Below are positions 29,545-30,243 of a DNA stretch of 30,243 nt, piece after piece. Source of the stretch: Acidobacteriota bacterium (GTDB lineage Bacteria > Acidobacteriota > Thermoanaerobaculia > Multivoradales > JAHEKO01). Under the pieces are notes generated by a model. That model saw only the letters and a program-made list of their open reading frames with translations, did not search any database and was not told the origin of the DNA. Each line of letters begins with the position of its first letter. Within the stretch, counting starts at the first letter, position 1. The position numbers were made by a program, and so were the translations under genes. The stretch covers positions 1 to 30,243 of the forward strand of contig JAPUJD010000334.1 of the NCBI GenBank assembly GCA_027296385.1, given 5' to 3'.

Positions 29545-30107
29545 CAGGCGGCCTCCTCGAGACTGGCCTGGATCGCTGCTGCCACGGCACCGATACTCTG
29601 GTCGCCATCGATCGTACGCAGCAGACCGCGCTCGCGATAGAGATCGACCAAGGGAGCGGTGTTCTCTTCGTAGATTCGGAGCCGCTTCATGATCACTTCT
29701 TTGGTGTCGTCGGCACGTTGGCGCGCGAGGGCTCGGCGCACGAGCTCCGTCTCCGGCACTTCGACTTGGACCACCGCGTCCAGGGAATAGCCGGCCTCGC
29801 CCAGCATCGCCGCCAGGGTATCGAACTGGGCAACGGTCCGCGGATAGCCATCGAGGACAAATCCCCGTTGGGCGTCAGCGCGCGCCAAGCGCTCGCTCAC
29901 GACGTCTGCCATGGTGGCATCATCGACCAGGTCTCCGGAGTTGAGGATGCTCTCGACCTGTTCGCCTAGCTCGCTGCCGGCGGCGACAGCCGCCCGTAAC
30001 ATCTCGCCAGTCGAGATCGCCAGAATCTCCAGGGCCTCGGCCAGCAGCGCAGCCTGGGTACCCTTGCCGCTTCCAGGCGCTCCCAGAAGCACGATCCGCT
30101 TAGCCAC
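29544..30107 (-). CDS. adk: Adenylate kinase, short-LID form
   Basis: This 187-residue enzyme interconverts ATP plus AMP and two ADP. The P-loop is GAPGSGKGT (9-17). STGEMLRAAV forms the AMP site, and GFVLDGYPRTVAQF follows. The LID is short: RRALARQRADDTKEVIMKRL passes straight on, without the 25-30 residue zinc- or non-zinc-binding insert of E. coli-type enzymes. The start is probably GTG 30107, inside the end of secY. GTG 30116 would add three residues and lies closer to GGGAGG. The family N-terminus (MAKRIVLLGAPG) favours 30107. Confidence 0.95.
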   Translation of the reverse strand: MAKRIVLLGAPGSGKGTQAALLAEALEILAISTGEMLRAAVAAGSELGEQVESILNSGDLVDDATMADVVSERLARADAQRGFVLDGYPRTVAQFDTLAAMLGEAGYSLDAVVQVEVPETELVRRALARQRADDTKEVIMKRLRIYEENTAPLVDLYRERGLLRTIDGDQSIGAVAAAIQASLEEAA

Positions 30108-30243
30108 GTCGACCACGCACCCTCCCGCGTTTGAGCAGGCCGTCATAGTTGCGCATCACCAGTTGACTCTCGACCTGCTGGACGGTGTCCATGGCCACAC
30201 CGACGACGATGAGCAACGATGTACCGCCGAAGTAGAAGTTGAT
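30100..30243 (-). CDS. secY: Preprotein translocase subunit SecY, C-terminal fragment
   Basis: Only the last 47 codons are in the window; the gene begins beyond the right edge. The visible sequence has YFGGTSLLIVVGVAMDTVQQ, the final transmembrane helix of SecY, and then VESQLVMRNYDGLLKRGRVR with a short basic tail. This matches the conserved cytosolic C-terminus of the SecYEG channel. The TAA stop lies inside the adk reading frame, an eight-base overlap with adk if adk starts at 30107. Confidence 0.95.
   Translation of the reverse strand: MNFYFGGTSLLIVVGVAMDTVQQVESQLVMRNYDGLLKRGRVRGRRG

Noticed and set aside
1..30243. CRISPR array, tRNA or rRNA gene, transposase, integrase or prophage module
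   Set aside because: No regularly spaced repeats, cloverleaf-like sequences, rRNA segments or mobile-element proteins were seen. Gaps between genes are too short for most of these.

Overview
The window is about 30 kb of gene-dense, GC-rich chromosome with many GTG/TTG starts and no sign of prophage, insertion sequence or island. Three things suggest Acidobacteriota, possibly a Thermoanaerobaculia-like lineage. They are a secreted protein of the acidobacterial 'VWFA-related' type, a very long GreA-type elongation factor of nearly 700 residues, and the operon style around rodZ and the bactofilin gene. This placement is inferred from gene content, not from a tree.

Layout: (1) 2-3817 (+), lipid metabolism: a 5'-truncated long-chain acyl-CoA synthetase and a fused enoyl-CoA hydratase/3-hydroxyacyl-CoA dehydrogenase. 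(2) 3868-5022 (+), the secreted VWFA-like protein. (3) 8338-5085 (-), a tightly packed operon: RodZ-like cell-shape protein, HEAT-like unknown, DnaJ/TPR protein, PP2C phosphatase. (4) 8438-10531 (+), the long GreA fusion. (5) 12433-10564 (-), ECF sigma factor, cysteine-free membrane anti-sigma factor and polytopic membrane protein, each overlapping the next by one base. (6) 14255-12474 (-), a secreted LysM-like/amidase_3 cell-wall hydrolase. (7) 14366-15583 (+), a CCA-adding/poly(A) polymerase-family enzyme that converges on a PilT-like ATPase with a coiled-coil tail (16967-15567, -). (8) lexA (-), divergent from bactofilin and a methyltransferase-like gene (+). (9) 19013-21663 (+), two M16 peptidase-family genes forming an active/inactive pair. 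(10) 21743-23827 (+), an EF-G paralog. (11) 25366-23834 (-), a secreted TPR protein with a histidine-rich core. (12) 30243-25533 (-), the end of the spc operon and the alpha operon: secY (partial), adk, map, infA, rpmJ, rpsM, rpsK, rpsD, rpoA, rplQ, closed by a rho-independent terminator.

Most genes are housekeeping genes. The main cell-biology theme is the envelope and cell shape: RodZ, bactofilin, amidase, PilT-like ATPase and an ECF/anti-sigma switch. The most unusual items are a small dispersed intergenic repeat (13-base core GCAGCCCGTGGCA, three exact copies, one forming a long hairpin between convergent genes), the GreA fusion with an internal SH3/CarD-like stretch, the RodZ-HEAT-DnaJ/TPR-PP2C operon, and the PilT-like ATPase with a C-terminal coiled coil. 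I found no rRNA, tRNA, CRISPR array or transposase. No stretch over 300 bases lacks a gene. The longest gaps are 17707-17938 (232 bases, divergent promoters), 25367-25532 (repeat and terminator) and 16968-17082 (repeat).
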